Part shown: one piece after another, positions 16,736 to 24,602 of the stretch | Numbering within the stretch: the stretch's first letter is position 1 | How the letters are laid out: each line of letters begins with the position of its first letter | Assembly (NCBI GenBank): GCA_024280455.1 | Contig: JAJRQC010000123.1 | Coordinates: 1-34,750, forward strand | From: Deltaproteobacteria bacterium | Lineage (GTDB): Bacteria > Desulfobacterota > Desulfobulbia > Desulfobulbales > Desulfobulbaceae | DNA length: 34,750 bases | Direction of reading: 5' to 3' | Notes under the pieces: model-generated | Told to the model about the DNA's origin: nothing | Database searches by the model: none | Seen by the model: only the letters and a program-made list of their open reading frames with translations | Translations under genes and position numbers: made by a program

Positions 16736-16783
16736 TGTAAGTGTCTACCAGTGCCTTAGATAAGGTACTGGTGAACGCTTACA
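16736..16783. repeat. 23-bp imperfect inverted repeat with IS66-like ends
   Basis: TGTAAGTGTCTACCAGTGCC-TTA (16736-16758) and its near-complement (16761-16783, TAAGGTACTGGTGAACGCTT-ACA) are almost back to back. The ends GTAAG and CGCTTAC resemble termini I associate with IS66-family elements, and CAGTGCCTTAGAT also occurs in the element at 27057-27193. No flanking direct repeat is seen. The rest of 16624-16912 shows no gene. Confidence 0.6.
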
Positions 16784-16912
16784 TTTTTTTTCAGCACTTA
16801 AACCGAGGTTGACAGATCTGTCAACAGGGATCAATCATTGATGGGCTTGAACGGCAAACGAAAAGGAAACTCAACCACACTATCGAAACCGGGAAGGCCG
16901 GCAACAAACAGC

Positions 16913-17266
16913 TCAGGCCTTAATATCGAGCAGACTTCTGGTCATCTCATCGGCGACCTGCAGGGTTTTCAGATTCGCACTGAACGCATGCTGATTCAGC
17001 ATCATTTCCGGAAGTTCTTCACTGAGATCAACATTGGACTGTTCTATCATTTCAGCACCGTTGGGTGTCTCTTCCATGACCTGCGGCCCGGGTGTATTGA
17101 CCTTTTCATGGCGCGCTCGAACGCCCTGGGACTGTTGATCACTCAAAAGAACACGGCCTTTTTTAAAGCCTTCCGTATTCATATTTGCAATATTGTTTCC
17201 GGTACTGGCCATCCTGGTCCCGTATGCCTGCAGAGCGGACAGTGATGCCGCAACTCCTGAAATCAT
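16913..17266 (-). CDS. flagellar basal-body rod-like protein (FlgC-type, short)
   Basis: 117 residues. The N-terminus, ALQAYGTRMASTGNNIANMNTEGFKK, matches the flg_bb_rod signature shared by rod, hook and hook-associated proteins. The C-terminal NVDLSEELPEMMLNQHAFSANLKTLQVADEM-type segment matches the Flg_bbr_C domain. It is shorter than FlgC (about 135-150), mostly lacking the middle. Start at ATG 17264-17266 with AGGAGG upstream. There are no other flagellar genes around, so it is an orphan, with a sigma-54-type promoter candidate at 17319-17334. It may be a rod/hook family paralogue or a remnant; intact domains and promoter favour function. Confidence 0.82.
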   Translation of the reverse strand: MISGVAASLSALQAYGTRMASTGNNIANMNTEGFKKGRVLLSDQQSQGVRARHEKVNTPGPQVMEETPNGAEMIEQSNVDLSEELPEMMLNQHAFSANLKTLQVADEMTRSLLDIKA

Positions 17267-17318
17267 ATTCTTTCCTCCTGATCTACAAACAGAATAATTC
17301 GTATATATAATCCTTAAT

Positions 17319-17334
17319 AGCAACAAACACGCCA
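17319..17334 (-). promoter_or_regulatory. sigma-54 (-24/-12) promoter candidate
   Basis: The minus strand reads TGGCGTGTTTGTTGCT. Compared with the consensus TGGCACGN4TTGCW it keeps GG at -24 and GC at -12 with correct spacing; only two positions differ. It lies about 53 bases upstream of the flagellar rod-like ATG, and sigma-54 commonly drives rod and hook genes. The rest of 17267-17534 holds no gene. Confidence 0.6.
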
Positions 17335-17534
17335 TTTCCCATCGATGATGAGCGGGCAAGGTTTACCCGGCAATACCTTGATGCCGGAAAATAATTTGCG
17401 TCTTTCCCCGGTTCCGAGTAAATAGTGGTTCGTTACAGATTATTTTTCGGTGTTGCAACTCGCCTGGATTCGCGTTGCCCCCCTGCAGGCTTCATGGCGC
17501 CTTCGAGTTCACTTTTTTCAACAGTAATGATATT

Positions 17535-18515
17535 ATGACCCATAAAGTTTTTTTTCTTCTTGCTCTTATTGTCCTGTTCCTGCGACCGATTGCCCTGCAG
17601 GCGGAAATTGTCGACCGTTGCGTCGCCGTGATCAACGACGACACCATTACCCTTTCCGAGGTCAACGAGGCCGGCAAGCCGCTCTTCCAGCGGATAGTTG
17701 AACAGGTCCCGCAGGAACAACGCGATGAGGCCCTGCAGCAGGCCCGTAAAACCGTTATCGAAAAGTTAATCGATAAAAAAATTCTCCTTCAGGAGGCAAA
17801 AAAATATAACATTTCGGTCTCCGATCAGGAACTCGAAATGGCTCTTCAGCGTATTCTTGAAAAAAACCATACAACCATGGAACAGTTTCGGAAGGAAATG
17901 GTATCCATGGGGCTGGACGAACAACAGTATAGGGAAGATCTCAGAAATCAGATTCTCAGCTCCAAACTTGTGAATCTTGCGGTTCGCTCCAAAGTCATAA
18001 TCCCTGAAGAAAAAATTATAGATTACTACGACATGCACTTCACGGAACAGGTCGGTGACGGAGGATATTACATTCTGCAGATCGGCTGTACCTGGGATAA
18101 AAATGCAGCGGATCTGAAAGCAGCAAAAGAGGCCGCACGGAAAAAAGCGGAACGGGTCCACAGTCTTGCCGTGGGCGGAGAAGATTTCAAAAAGCTCGCC
18201 GGGGACTATTCGGATCTACCGTCGGCCGTTGACGGCGGCGACATAGGGGTTTTCCGTGAAGAAGAGATGGCCTCATCCATGCGGGATGCCGTAACAAAGC
18301 TGTCCCCCGGACAAGTCAGTCCCATTGTGGAAACACCTTCCGGGTACCAGATCTTCAAACTCCTTTCCAGCCAGGCGGGACAGATTATCACCAAAGTTCC
18401 ATATGAATCGGTCAAGGAAGAGATCCGGCAGACCCTCTACCAGCAGGAAATGCAGAAGCTGTATAAAAAATGGCTACAAGAAATGCGTGACCAGGCATAT
18501 ATTAAAATTCTATAA
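17535..18515 (+). CDS. SurA-like periplasmic peptidyl-prolyl isomerase
   Basis: 326 residues. Residues 1-23 (HKVFFLLALIVLFLRPIALQA) form a signal peptide, followed by EIVDRCVAVINDDTITLSEV, the typical start of SurA N-terminal chaperone domains. A single parvulin PPIC domain follows (about 175-280; SAVDGGDIGVFREEEM, GQVSPIVETPSGYQIFKL). E. coli SurA has two PPIC domains, so this is the one-domain form. It would help outer-membrane proteins fold. Start ATG 17535 chosen because it gives the signal peptide; a 20-residue longer frame has no sense. It is 18 bases ahead of the RodZ-like gene, so probably an operon of three with recO. Confidence 0.87.
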   Translation: MTHKVFFLLALIVLFLRPIALQAEIVDRCVAVINDDTITLSEVNEAGKPLFQRIVEQVPQEQRDEALQQARKTVIEKLIDKKILLQEAKKYNISVSDQELEMALQRILEKNHTTMEQFRKEMVSMGLDEQQYREDLRNQILSSKLVNLAVRSKVIIPEEKIIDYYDMHFTEQVGDGGYYILQIGCTWDKNAADLKAAKEAARKKAERVHSLAVGGEDFKKLAGDYSDLPSAVDGGDIGVFREEEMASSMRDAVTKLSPGQVSPIVETPSGYQIFKLLSSQAGQIITKVPYESVKEEIRQTLYQQEMQKLYKKWLQEMRDQAYIKIL

Positions 18516-18533
18516 TGGACCTAAAATAAATCC

Positions 18534-19352
18534 ATGAGCAACAGCCAAGATCCCCTCTCCCGGGACCGGGAAGAAACACCCGCAACGACGCCGGCCAACA
18601 CCCTGCGCCGTTTACGCAGAGAAGCAGACCTCAGTGTTGAGGCGGTTTGCGAAGCCACAAAAATCTCGGTCACCAACGTCCGGGCCATTGAAGGGGAAAA
18701 CTACGAACGACTTCCGGCCGACACCTTTGTCCGGGGCTTGGTAACTCTCTACGGCAACTTTCTCGGTATCGACGGGCCTAAGATTGCGGCTGAATTTCTT
18801 GCGGAACGGGAAAAAAATGATCCTACGGCCGGGCGCCAGGCACGAATGAAAAAGCCCATATACTCCTCATCTCTAAGCCCCAGGAAACTCGCCGAACCCT
18901 CGCATATCTCCTCAGCGACCATTGCCTTGATTCTTCTGGTGGTCATCATCCTCTCCTTTACCGGGTTCAGCCTGTACACATCCTGGAACCCATTCGCCTT
19001 TTTATCGCAACAGGGTGAAAACATGCAGACCTCCATGCAGGGGATCTTTAACAGTGGCACCCCGCAGGAAACAGGGGTCGAAGCAACCGATGAGCAGCGA
19101 TCCTATACGCTGTCGGCCCATTTTCTGCAGGACAGCGAAGTCATGGTTAAAATCGATGACCTGGATCCAATTCGACAGACCTTCACGGACGGCGAGATTG
19201 CGCACTGGAGTGCAAGGGACTCTTTACAGGTCACCTTCGACAAGCCCGAAGCCGCAACCCTGACCCTCAACGACAGCCCACTGGCCTTTCCCGAACCGAA
19301 CGGTAATCAACTCCCGACCCTGCAGCTGCCAAGCGATCTTCTTGATCAATGA
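18534..19352 (+). CDS. rodZ: RodZ-like protein (HTH_25, one membrane helix, DUF4115-like tail)
   Basis: 272 residues. The N-terminal part (about 20-90) is a Cro/HTH_25-type domain: LRRLRREADLSVEAVCEATK, VRAIEGENYERLPADTFVRG. A basic juxtamembrane stretch is followed by one helix at about 127-148 and a periplasmic tail with a beta-rich end (TLSAHFLQDSEVMVKIDD, then WSARDSLQVTFD). This order is that of RodZ, which links MreB to the envelope and keeps rod shape. The tail is short. It shares ATGA with recO (19349-19352) and follows the SurA-like gene closely. The RBS is weak. A plain membrane-anchored regulator is the alternative. Confidence 0.85.
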   Translation: MSNSQDPLSRDREETPATTPANTLRRLRREADLSVEAVCEATKISVTNVRAIEGENYERLPADTFVRGLVTLYGNFLGIDGPKIAAEFLAEREKNDPTAGRQARMKKPIYSSSLSPRKLAEPSHISSATIALILLVVIILSFTGFSLYTSWNPFAFLSQQGENMQTSMQGIFNSGTPQETGVEATDEQRSYTLSAHFLQDSEVMVKIDDLDPIRQTFTDGEIAHWSARDSLQVTFDKPEAATLTLNDSPLAFPEPNGNQLPTLQLPSDLLDQ

Positions 19353-20116
19353 CCAACCGGCAAAGTCACGCCATCGTTCTAAAAGTAACCGCCCATGGCG
19401 AGGCCGACAAGATCGTCACCCTCTACAGCCCGGATCTGGGCAGAATCACGGCTATCGCCAAAGGCGCCAACCGCAGCAAAAAACGCTTTGTCAACAAACT
19501 TGAGCCGTTTACATTTTTACAGATTCTTTATCGGCCGCCGACAAGAGGATCACTCTTTTTTTTGAGTGAAGCCGAGCTGGTCAACGCCTATCTCTCCCTG
19601 CGCACGACCTACTCCCGCTACGTTACGGCAACATTCATCAATGAACTCATACAGCGATTCAGCGGAGAACAGGATCCGGACCCTGCCGTTTTCGCTCTTC
19701 TGGGCTGGGCATTTCACTCTCTGGATCAGGGAAAGTTTCCGGCAAAGACGGCAACCCTTTTCCTGCTCCGCCTGCTTGGCCTCTGCGGCTATCAGCCGCA
19801 ATTGAGTCATTGCAGCTCCTGCCGGCGGCCGCTGGAACAGAGTCCGAACTTTACACTCTACCCTGGCAACGGTACCCTGCTCTGCACCCACTGCCGCAGT
19901 ACAAGATCGGATTCGTCACTGACTCTTTCCCTGCAGACCTTGAAATTCCTCCACAGCGCCCAGCACATGGAACTGCAACAGCTTGACCGGCTGCAGCTGC
20001 CGGCCGCAACTACCTCCCAGGCCCTCGGAGCCCTGTATAATTACAGCCGCTATCTCCTGCAGCAGGATATCCACTCCTGGAAACAGCTTAAGCAGGTAAC
20101 GGGGACTCAAGTTTAG
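19349..20116 (+). CDS. recO: DNA repair protein RecO
   Basis: 255 residues. RecO binds ssDNA/SSB and helps load RecA in the RecFOR pathway. It starts with an OB fold typical of the family (SHAIVLKVTAHGEADKIVTL, LGRITAIAKGANRSKKR) and carries a four-Cys zinc finger: CSSC (about 152-155) and CTHC (about 176-179). Length is normal. The start ATG overlaps the rodZ stop, so translation is coupled. Downstream the convergent SNF2 gene ends only 35 bases away; no terminator is visible between them. Confidence 0.93.
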   Translation: MTNRQSHAIVLKVTAHGEADKIVTLYSPDLGRITAIAKGANRSKKRFVNKLEPFTFLQILYRPPTRGSLFFLSEAELVNAYLSLRTTYSRYVTATFINELIQRFSGEQDPDPAVFALLGWAFHSLDQGKFPAKTATLFLLRLLGLCGYQPQLSHCSSCRRPLEQSPNFTLYPGNGTLLCTHCRSTRSDSSLTLSLQTLKFLHSAQHMELQQLDRLQLPAATTSQALGALYNYSRYLLQQDIHSWKQLKQVTGTQV

Positions 20117-20150
20117 CCCCTGTCCTCTACTATTACCTGATACCTGAACT

Positions 20151-23100
20151 TTACACACTGCGGATAAGCTCAAGCAGCTCTTCGGCATTGATACGGGCAC
20201 TGACATCGGAGCCCTCGAGCAGAGAGTTGGCGAGATTTCTTTTTTCCTGATGCAGACGGACGATCTTTTCCTCAATGGTGTCGGCGGTGACAAGCCGGTA
20301 CACAGTCACCGGTCGTTTCTGGCCGATCCGGTGGGCTCTATCCGCCGCCTGGTCTTCAACTGCAGGATTCCACCAGGGATCCATATGAATGACATAATCA
20401 GCCGCAGTCAGGTTCAGCCCCAGGCCGCCGGCCTTCAGGCTGATTAAAAACAGGTCGCCCTCACCGGCCTGAAAGCTGTCCACCTGCCGCTGCCGCTCTT
20501 TGGTCGGGGTTGTTCCGTCAAGATACTTATAGACGACCCCTTGTTCATCCAGGTATTCACGAATCAGGGCCAGATGACCGGTGAACTGGCTGAACACCAG
20601 GGCCTTATGCCGACCGCCGAGCAACTCCTCGACAATCTCGGCAAAAACCTTGAGCTTGGTCGACGGAATTTTTATATCTTCACTGATCAGCCGTGGATTG
20701 CAGCAGGCCCGTCGCAAACGCATTATCTCAGCGAGAATGCGAAGATGACGACCGGACTTTTCCGCATTGCCCTCAATATTTTCAATAGCCTGTTGGCGCA
20801 ACGCCTCATAAAAGCTGACCTCCTCCGGGCTCATCTCAACCCGCAGGGTTATTTCCGTCCGCGGCGGAAGTTCTTCCAGAACCTGGGACTTGATCCGGCG
20901 AAGCATGAACGGTCGGATCAGTTTTTTCAATTTTAACCGGGCCGGCCGATCGTGGTGTTTTTCAATGGGAATCCCAAAACGGGAATTAAACTGCTTATAG
21001 GTACCGAGGAGACCGGGATTAATAAAAGCAAACAGGTTCCAGAGCTCACCAAGGTGATTTTCAATCGGTGTGCCGGTGGTGATCAATCTGAACTTTGCCG
21101 GTAGCCGTTTTGCCGCCTTGGAACGTTTGGTAGCCGCATTTTTAATCGCCTGGGCCTCGTCCAGGGCAATACACTGCCAGTCCACCTGCTCGAGCAGCTC
21201 AACCTCCTGCTGGAGAAGGGTATAGCTGGTTATCAGCAGATCATATTTTCCAAGTCCCTGGATGACTTCCTCACGATCCTGACCGCTCAGCATATGCATT
21301 TTCAAGGTCGGCGCAAAACGATTGATCTCCTGCTCCCAGTTCATACAGACGGAGGTGGGGGCAACCACCAGGGTCGGCCCTTTACCGGCAAAGTAGAGAA
21401 TCACAGCCAGCGACTGCAGGGTCTTGCCCAGCCCCATATCATCGGCAAGACAGGCACCTATACCAAGCTGAGCCAGACGAACCATCCAGACAAAACCTTC
21501 CACCTGGTAATCACGAAGATCAGCCTGCAGGGTGGAAGGAACCTCGGGAACAAATTCCTGGGCCTCGTTGATGGCCTGCAGACGACGGCGCCAACCGTCA
21601 TCGACGGTAGTCTGTGCCTGCCTGGTCAGCCCCTCAAGGGCTAGGGCGGCAAGGGGATGAACACGAATTTCATCATCAGCCCGTCCCTCTTCACCGAAAA
21701 TGATCAGTTCCTCAAGACGGTTTCTGAATTCCTGGGTCAGGGCCAGAAAATGTCCATCGCCCATGGGAATAAACCGGCTGCGCGAAGAGCGCACCTGATC
21801 AAGCAGTGTTTTGAGTTCAATGACCTCGTCCTGATCAACCTGCAGATGACCGGTCAGGGAAAACCAATCCTGCTGACTGGTCCGGATATTCAGATTGAGC
21901 TGGTTGACCCCGGTCTGTCTGCGAACGGCAATTTTTTCCCCTTCCGGCCACTCGAGAACGACCCAGTCGCGGATCTCTTCGAGTTCAAGCAGGGCCTGCA
22001 GGCACTCTTCCGGATCAAGCAGGTGCCATTCCCGCTCATTTTCCTGCTCAAGGTCTATGGCCAGATCGAGCATAGGACAGCTTTCCTCAACCTCACGCGC
22101 CTTCTCCTCTTCAAGCAGTAAATTCCTCTTGGTCTGCAGCCGCCGTCCCTTGACCTCGGCCATCATGTTGGTCACGCCTACCCCGGGCTTCATATAGGGC
22201 CCGCAATGTGAAAACGGCTGCACGAACATCTCCAGTCGAAATCCGCTGCCATAGGGAATAATGTGAATATGGGGGGTCGGATCGGCAGTCACAAAGGCAA
22301 CGTCCTGGCCCCCGGTGCCGACATCAATGGCCGAATGCACGGTCATGAAAGAGGCGATATTGCCAATGGCATCAAGTACCTGACGACTGGCCGCCACCGG
22401 CACCTGCAACCCGTCCCGGCCGGTGATCTCGGCAACCCGGCGATGCTCATCGGTAATTCGGACTATACGGTACCTGGTCGGTGTTTCCTGCCAGACCACC
22501 AGTTCACCTTCACCGATATCCCGGGCAAAATGAATAAACAGGGTATCGTCATGGGACTCGACAACTAGTTCCGGCTCTCCGGTCACCAGCTCAACCGGGG
22601 TTTGCGGCGAGTTTTCCAAAAAAACCAGAGGATGGCCGATAATCGCAGGCAGAGCCTTGTCCGTATTGAAAGCATAGCCGCCGTTTTTGGCGGAACTCTC
22701 CCCCACCTGTTCCAGGGTGGAACAGATCTCCAGATCCTGTTCGGAAAGGTAATCAAAATCCGAATTTTCAGCCAGTCTGTTCAAACCGACGGTACGCCCC
22801 CTGCTCCAACTGCCCGAAGAACTCTTTTTCTGTTCTCTGGGCGTCAGGTGCAGGATGCCGTCGACAAATCGTATCAGCCAGCACAGGCGGGTGGTCTGTT
22901 CAAGTCCTCTGGCCTGCCGGGTCACACTGATTAACTCCTGCAGGCTCTGTTTCCAGGCCTCATCCGGAGAGACAATATGGGTAATTGTCCGGCACTCAAG
23001 GCGTTGCCGTATTTCTTCTGCCTGAGCAGTAAGCTCCCGGTGCTGCTCGTCGACCGTTGCCAGCAATTCGGCGGACTCCATGGCAAGCCAGGAAAATTCG

Positions 23101-23786
23101 TTGTCCCGGGCCCGTCCATAGAGTTCGGTCAGGGCCTGCAGGAGTTCCGCCGGAATCTCAACCCCCATCCAGTAAAGGCAGAGCACCGAGATCAAGGTGG
23201 TCAGGCTCCGATCCTCCGCCTTCATCTGTTCGGAAAGGGACAGCATATCCGGAGTATTCCCCTCAGCCGAACGGACAAAGGCATCCAGAAACCGGAAGGG
23301 GACCTCCTCCTGGCACCCCTTACAGCCGGCAAGCACAATCGACACCGCCCGAACCACTGCCTGACGATCACCCTCACGGTTACGCGACAACAGTGCAAGA
23401 ATACAGAACACGCCGGTCAAACCGAAAAAAAATGTGCCCTCCGGTCCGGCATATTGTCCGAGCTGCTCAAGATCACGATCAAAGAGTTCCAGGGCCAGAT
23501 CGGTATTGCCCTGCAAAAAGGCAGTCGTTCCGGCAAAACCGGACCCATAGAAAGAGTCACCATGCTGATCAAGCAGGTGTTGCAGGGCATCAAAACGCCC
23601 CTGCAATAAATAATATCCGGCCAGCATACGATGAAAGGGGACCTGTTCAACACTGGAGACCGTCAACCCGTTTTCGTCTTCCAGATAACGCAACAGGTCC
23701 GGGAAATGGACCAGTTTTTCTACGGCATAGCGAAAAACCTGATCAAGGAGGAAAACTGCATTGAACCCGGCAGCCTGCCGAACCAC
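20151..23786 (-). CDS. SNF2-family ATPase/helicase, main part of a frameshifted gene
   Basis: 1211 codons. The C-terminal 450 residues are a SNF2 motor: DDMGLGKT (Walker A, about 783-790), TLVVAPTSVCMNWEQE, ALDEAQAIKN (DEAQ as the DEAH box), LITTGTPIENHLGELW, KALVFSQFTGH, ISLKAGGLGLNL and DPWWNPAVEDQAADRAHRIG. The first 700 residues are a large, poorly defined region. Such proteins remodel protein-DNA complexes or move on DNA; bacterial ones appear in transcription recovery (RapA) and some defence islands. The apparent GTG start at 23786 is not real: the preceding 195-codon frame continues it (see 23720-24289). Restored, the protein would be about 1390 residues. No neighbour suggests defence. 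Confidence 0.85.
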   Translation of the reverse strand: MVRQAAGFNAVFLLDQVFRYAVEKLVHFPDLLRYLEDENGLTVSSVEQVPFHRMLAGYYLLQGRFDALQHLLDQHGDSFYGSGFAGTTAFLQGNTDLALELFDRDLEQLGQYAGPEGTFFFGLTGVFCILALLSRNREGDRQAVVRAVSIVLAGCKGCQEEVPFRFLDAFVRSAEGNTPDMLSLSEQMKAEDRSLTTLISVLCLYWMGVEIPAELLQALTELYGRARDNEFSWLAMESAELLATVDEQHRELTAQAEEIRQRLECRTITHIVSPDEAWKQSLQELISVTRQARGLEQTTRLCWLIRFVDGILHLTPREQKKSSSGSWSRGRTVGLNRLAENSDFDYLSEQDLEICSTLEQVGESSAKNGGYAFNTDKALPAIIGHPLVFLENSPQTPVELVTGEPELVVESHDDTLFIHFARDIGEGELVVWQETPTRYRIVRITDEHRRVAEITGRDGLQVPVAASRQVLDAIGNIASFMTVHSAIDVGTGGQDVAFVTADPTPHIHIIPYGSGFRLEMFVQPFSHCGPYMKPGVGVTNMMAEVKGRRLQTKRNLLLEEEKAREVEESCPMLDLAIDLEQENEREWHLLDPEECLQALLELEEIRDWVVLEWPEGEKIAVRRQTGVNQLNLNIRTSQQDWFSLTGHLQVDQDEVIELKTLLDQVRSSRSRFIPMGDGHFLALTQEFRNRLEELIIFGEEGRADDEIRVHPLAALALEGLTRQAQTTVDDGWRRRLQAINEAQEFVPEVPSTLQADLRDYQVEGFVWMVRLAQLGIGACLADDMGLGKTLQSLAVILYFAGKGPTLVVAPTSVCMNWEQEINRFAPTLKMHMLSGQDREEVIQGLGKYDLLITSYTLLQQEVELLEQVDWQCIALDEAQAIKNAATKRSKAAKRLPAKFRLITTGTPIENHLGELWNLFAFINPGLLGTYKQFNSRFGIPIEKHHDRPARLKLKKLIRPFMLRRIKSQVLEELPPRTEITLRVEMSPEEVSFYEALRQQAIENIEGNAEKSGRHLRILAEIMRLRRACCNPRLISEDIKIPSTKLKVFAEIVEELLGGRHKALVFSQFTGHLALIREYLDEQGVVYKYLDGTTPTKERQRQVDSFQAGEGDLFLISLKAGGLGLNLTAADYVIHMDPWWNPAVEDQAADRAHRIGQKRPVTVYRLVTADTIEEKIVRLHQEKRNLANSLLEGSDVSARINAEELLELIRSV

Positions 23787-24289
23787 TCAGAATCAAAGGG
23801 ACGGGCCACCACCAGAACGGCCGGGGGCTCCAATTCCAGGCGGCCGCCGCAGTGCTCGGCCAGGAATTGTTCACTCTCGTCAATCTTATCAAAATCACCG
23901 CTGTAGACACCAATCCGAAACTGCCGCAGGGCGCGCCAGCAGCGGGTCGTCCACTTACCGTACATATAGGAAACCGGAGCTTCTTTTTCGACCAGCTCGA
24001 CAAATGCAGCAAACCACCCCTCCTGGATGCTCTGGCGCAGGAGTTGTTCGACAAGCTCAGGAACGCATTGATTCTGCCGGTTCAGAAAACCCGCATTGCG
24101 CAACCCGGCAACCACATTTTTGATTTCATCACGGGCGGGCTGGAAGCGTCCGTCCAAAGCCACACATTTTGTCAGAAAAGTTACCGAAACCGGTTCATAA
24201 ATAATGGAAATACACTGCAACAGGTAATGCTCAAAAGCATTTAAGTCTGCCAGGGATTTCGGGGCGGGGTCACACTCAGATACGGTCAT
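23720..24289 (-). pseudogene. N-terminal part of the same SNF2 gene, split by a frameshift
   Basis: This frame ends FDSEWFGRLPGSMQF and then loses sense and stops at 23720. The other frame picks up FLLDQVFRYAVEKLVHFPDL. One additional T in the TTTT tract at 23752-23755 would join them as SMQFFLLDQVFRYA without stop. The N-terminal 190 residues are helical with conserved-looking segments such as YLLQCISIIYEPVSVTFLTK. Start is uncertain: ATG at 24287-24289 or GTG at 24305-24307. A homopolymer error in the sequence, a true mutation and ribosomal slippage are all possible. The lack of further stops over 3.6 kb suggests the damage is recent or not real. Confidence 0.75.
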
Positions 24290-24321
24290 AAATATTATCT
24301 TATCCACTCAAAAGAAAACAA

Positions 24322-24367
24322 AAAAAACCCGCTTTAGCCCGCAGATTCCTGTGAAATATGCGGGCTA
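24322..24367 (-). terminator. terminator-like hairpin in the leader of the SNF2 gene
   Basis: On the minus strand TAGCCCGCA (24367-24359) pairs with TGCGGGCTA (24343-24335), then AAAGCGGG and eight U follow. It sits between a promoter candidate (24400-24428) and the SNF2 start (24289 or 24307). The second GCGGG, just before the U run, could also pair with the CCCGC of the left arm, so two exclusive foldings are possible. Confidence 0.6.
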
Positions 24368-24399
24368 GCCAAAAGCTATGCAGGGCAGTCCAATAGCGT

Positions 24400-24428
24400 A
24401 TTCTACCCTGCCCTCTGCGTAGTTTCAA
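24400..24428 (-). promoter_or_regulatory. sigma-70-type promoter candidate before the SNF2 gene
   Basis: The minus strand has TTGAAA (24423-24428), exactly 17 bases, then TAGAAT (24400-24405). Expected transcription start is near 24393, giving a leader of about 90-105 bases that contains the terminator-like hairpin. Confidence 0.55.
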
Positions 24429-24473
24429 AGGATAATGTACAAAAAATGTTTTTTCTCTCTTCTCTGTATCCTG

Positions 24474-24510
24474 AAAACAAAAAAAGCCCCTTGCACGACA
24501 AGGGGCTTTT
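24474..24510 (-). terminator. intrinsic terminator after the PpiD-like gene
   Basis: AAAAGCCCCTTG (24482-24493) and CAAGGGGCTTTT (24499-24510) form a 12-bp stem with loop CACGA. On the minus strand it ends in a U-rich run from the A tract at 24474-24485. It is about 95 bases beyond the stop at 24603; the spacer holds nothing recognisable. Confidence 0.85.
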
Positions 24511-24602
24511 CCAAACGACCGGAACCGGTTATAACGGCCACGAATCTATTGCAGCATGGTATCATTGGTCCAGATTTCCGCCTTCTCCCGCAAACCGGCA
24601 AG

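Noticed and set aside
20151-24307. SNF2 gene as part of a phage-defence island
   Set aside because: Neighbours are recO, rodZ-like and ppiD-like genes; no nuclease, methylase or other defence partner is present in the window.
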